DNA from: CAYNWT01 sp964450955
GTDB taxonomy: Bacteria > Planctomycetota > Planctomycetia > Planctomycetales > Planctomycetaceae
DNA length: 64,000 bases
NCBI GenBank assembly: GCA_964450955.1
Contig: CAYVFI010000011.1
Location: 1-64,000 of the forward strand
Reading direction: 5' to 3'
The position numbers were made by a program, and so were the translations under genes. This document shows, in pieces, positions 62,892 to 64,000 of this stretch (position 1 is its first letter; every line of letters begins with the position of its first letter). The notes beneath the pieces were generated by a model that was not told where the DNA came from, ran no database searches, and was given only the letters and a program-made list of their open reading frames with translations.

Positions 62892-63850
62892 TCGCCTTGG
62901 AAACCCTGGTTAAATCCTAGTAACCGTAATGCCTTGCCGATTCGAATTGATAGCAGTTGGGCGGACGGCTCGTCGAGGTGACTTGCATCGTAGCTCACCA
63001 GACCACTATCGCTTAGCTTCAGCCAGACTCCCCCAACTGCTTCAAACTCGGCAGCGAATGTAACCTCATCAAAACCACTCGCTCGATTCTCGATGTCAAC
63101 CATTTCAGGTGATGTGCAGGGGCGAAACGCTACGACCGAAATCTCGAGCTCCCTGCATTCTCTGCAGAAATGTAAGACGTTTCTAATAATCGATTCATCC
63201 ACGGTGTTGGAGTTGAAGATGGACTTATAGCGGCGAAGAGTGCTCTCAACCGTTTTTCTTGCGACGTTGCCGCGTGGCTTGGCCGCGAAGCCGTTTTCGC
63301 AGAAGCGAGTAACCTGGGAACCCTTTGCCACCCTAACGCCAGCCAGCTTATTCCTGGCTGAAGCGAAAGTGATCGGTGCAAATCGTTCTTTCAGCCGGGC
63401 TAGGGAGATCTCCCAATTCTCCAACGGTTTACCATAGTACTGCTGGTAGTCAAGAAAAGTGTTTCGCTTGACCGCGGACTGAGTCAGCGAGTGCGGGGTT
63501 ACCCCCAACACAATCACCCTATGGCCGCGGCGCATTAGAATACCCTTCAGGGAGCCTAGGTACTCGTTGCTGTAACCCGTGCTGGAGAAGCCAAAGTTGA
63601 CTACGGTCCCCAACTCACTGTGATGCGAAACCGCTTCTGGATCCACCCCCAGAAAAACTCGGGAATCGCCGCCAAAGACGACATCGGCAGTGCCAACCGA
63701 TGCCATTTTCGCTCGCCAGAAACTGTCTAGTGGAAGTCCTTCATATGGCGCAGGCGTTGAGGCCCAGTAGGCAAACAGACCGAGCCCGGCAAGCCACAAG
63801 GTAAGGACACACTTGTCAGTGAGGAAACTGAGCAAACGTTGAATAACCAC
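62888..63850 (-). CDS. Membrane-anchored SGNH/DltD-like protein, probable MBOAT partner
   Basis: 320 residues from a GTG start. One N-terminal membrane helix (LTLWLAGLGLFAYWA, about 17-31) precedes a periplasmic SGNH-type domain: block I VVFGGDSRVFLG with the nucleophile Ser in GDSR (about 62), VVNFGFSSTGYSNEYLG, and a C-terminal DASHLDEPSAQLLS giving the Asp-x2-His pair. DltD, AlgJ and AlgX-like proteins with this layout accept acyl groups from an MBOAT membrane protein. The gene starts ten bases after the end of just such an MBOAT gene. It probably O-acetylates the polymer. Confidence 0.7.
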   Translation of the reverse strand: MVIQRLLSFLTDKCVLTLWLAGLGLFAYWASTPAPYEGLPLDSFWRAKMASVGTADVVFGGDSRVFLGVDPEAVSHHSELGTVVNFGFSSTGYSNEYLGSLKGILMRRGHRVIVLGVTPHSLTQSAVKRNTFLDYQQYYGKPLENWEISLARLKERFAPITFASARNKLAGVRVAKGSQVTRFCENGFAAKPRGNVARKTVESTLRRYKSIFNSNTVDESIIRNVLHFCRECRELEISVVAFRPCTSPEMVDIENRASGFDEVTFAAEFEAVGGVWLKLSDSGLVSYDASHLDEPSAQLLSIRIGKALRLLGFNQGFQGE

Positions 63851-63860
63851 ATCCCCGAAA

Positions 63861-64000
63861 TCAAAATTGAAAGTAAACGAACTGCTGACCCGGTCCGCGA
63901 AAGATCACGCTCGCCACAATTAGACTGGCCACGAACACAGGTTCAAGAGACGCTATTCGCGGGAACGCAAGTTTCACTCGAGTGCGCGAGAGGAGAAAGC
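63861..64000 (-). CDS. C-terminus of an MBOAT-family O-acyltransferase (partial)
   Basis: The reading frame enters from the right edge and stops at 63861-63863. The 45 visible residues are FLLSRTRVKLAFPRIASL followed by a hydrophobic helix (FVASLIVASVIFRG) and end in QQFVYFQF. The terminal FVYFQF and preceding hydrophobic helix are typical of AlgI/DltB-like MBOAT proteins, which move acyl groups across the membrane. The short length limits certainty, but the SGNH-like partner ten bases downstream supports the call. Confidence 0.65.
   Translation of the reverse strand, partial: FLLSRTRVKLAFPRIASLEPVFVASLIVASVIFRGPGQQFVYFQF

Noticed and set aside
62888..63850. Lipase/esterase call for the SGNH-like protein
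   Set aside because: GDSR and DxxH fit SGNH enzymes in general, but the membrane anchor and the MBOAT neighbour fit an acyl-transfer partner better.

Overview
The window looks like chromosomal DNA of a planctomycete. The evidence is the density of planctomycete-type families: three DUF1549/DUF1553 proteins (two carrying planctomycete-type cytochrome motifs), a Tat-exported DUF1501 protein, a cytochrome/WD40 protein, a BBP7-type outer-membrane barrel, a membrane protein with an N-terminal NPYSS motif, a Ser/Thr kinase with a diverged activation segment, and an exosortase/PEP-CTERM system. The lipid A type acyltransferase and the barrel protein point to a Gram-negative envelope. I cannot name the genus from sequence alone.

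Layout. Positions 1-6.8 kb hold housekeeping and envelope genes: RtcB, a beta-helix protein, a DUF6265 protein, a DUF368 (PopT-type) polyprenyl-phosphate transporter, a zinc-ribbon protein with a very basic tail, and BBP7. Positions 7.3-9.6 kb are a c-di-GMP module (REC-HD-GYP phosphodiesterase, then CBS-GGDEF cyclase). Positions 9.7-11.6 kb hold an ECF sigma factor, a tiny membrane protein and an MscS-like channel, closed by a strong terminator. Positions 11.8-21.7 kb hold a frameshifted zinc-ribbon membrane protein, NagA-like deacetylase, a kinase, a cytochrome/WD40 plus DUF1549/1553 pair, an alkyltransferase-like protein with TsaB, and a membrane-anchored Swt1-type HEPN protein. Positions 21.7-22.65 kb are a repeat-rich non-coding stretch before tRNA-Lys(TTT). 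Positions 22.9-31.4 kb hold a Rieske ferredoxin, a lipid A type acyltransferase, a vWA protein, an SF2 helicase and an ArgE-like deacetylase. Positions 31.4-37.7 kb are a second DUF1549/1553 and DUF1501 cluster.

From 37.8 kb to the right edge every gene is on the minus strand and forms an exopolysaccharide and protein-sorting locus of more than 26 kb. Read in the direction of transcription it has: the C-terminus of an MBOAT acyltransferase, an SGNH-like partner, six clustered genes for glycosyltransferases and an O-antigen ligase/polymerase, then FkbM methyltransferase, aldo/keto reductase, GMC oxidoreductase, two more glycosyltransferases, a 3,5-epimerase/4-reductase-like protein, RfbB, RfbA, a heparinase II/III-like lyase, WecB, an exosortase fused to an EpsI-like domain, a TPR protein, a PEP-CTERM protein and a Wzz/tyrosine autokinase. 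Many genes overlap by 1-4 bases (ATGA, GTGA, TTGA, TGATG, TAGTG), so they are probably translated in a coupled manner.

Working model (inference): activated sugars made by RfbA/RfbB/epimerase-reductase and WecB are assembled by the glycosyltransferases, polymerised by the ligase/polymerase with chain length set by the Wzz/BY-kinase, O-acetylated by the MBOAT/SGNH pair and trimmed by the lyase. The exosortase processes PEP-CTERM proteins in step with that polymer. No Wzx flippase and no initiating phosphoglycosyltransferase are visible here.
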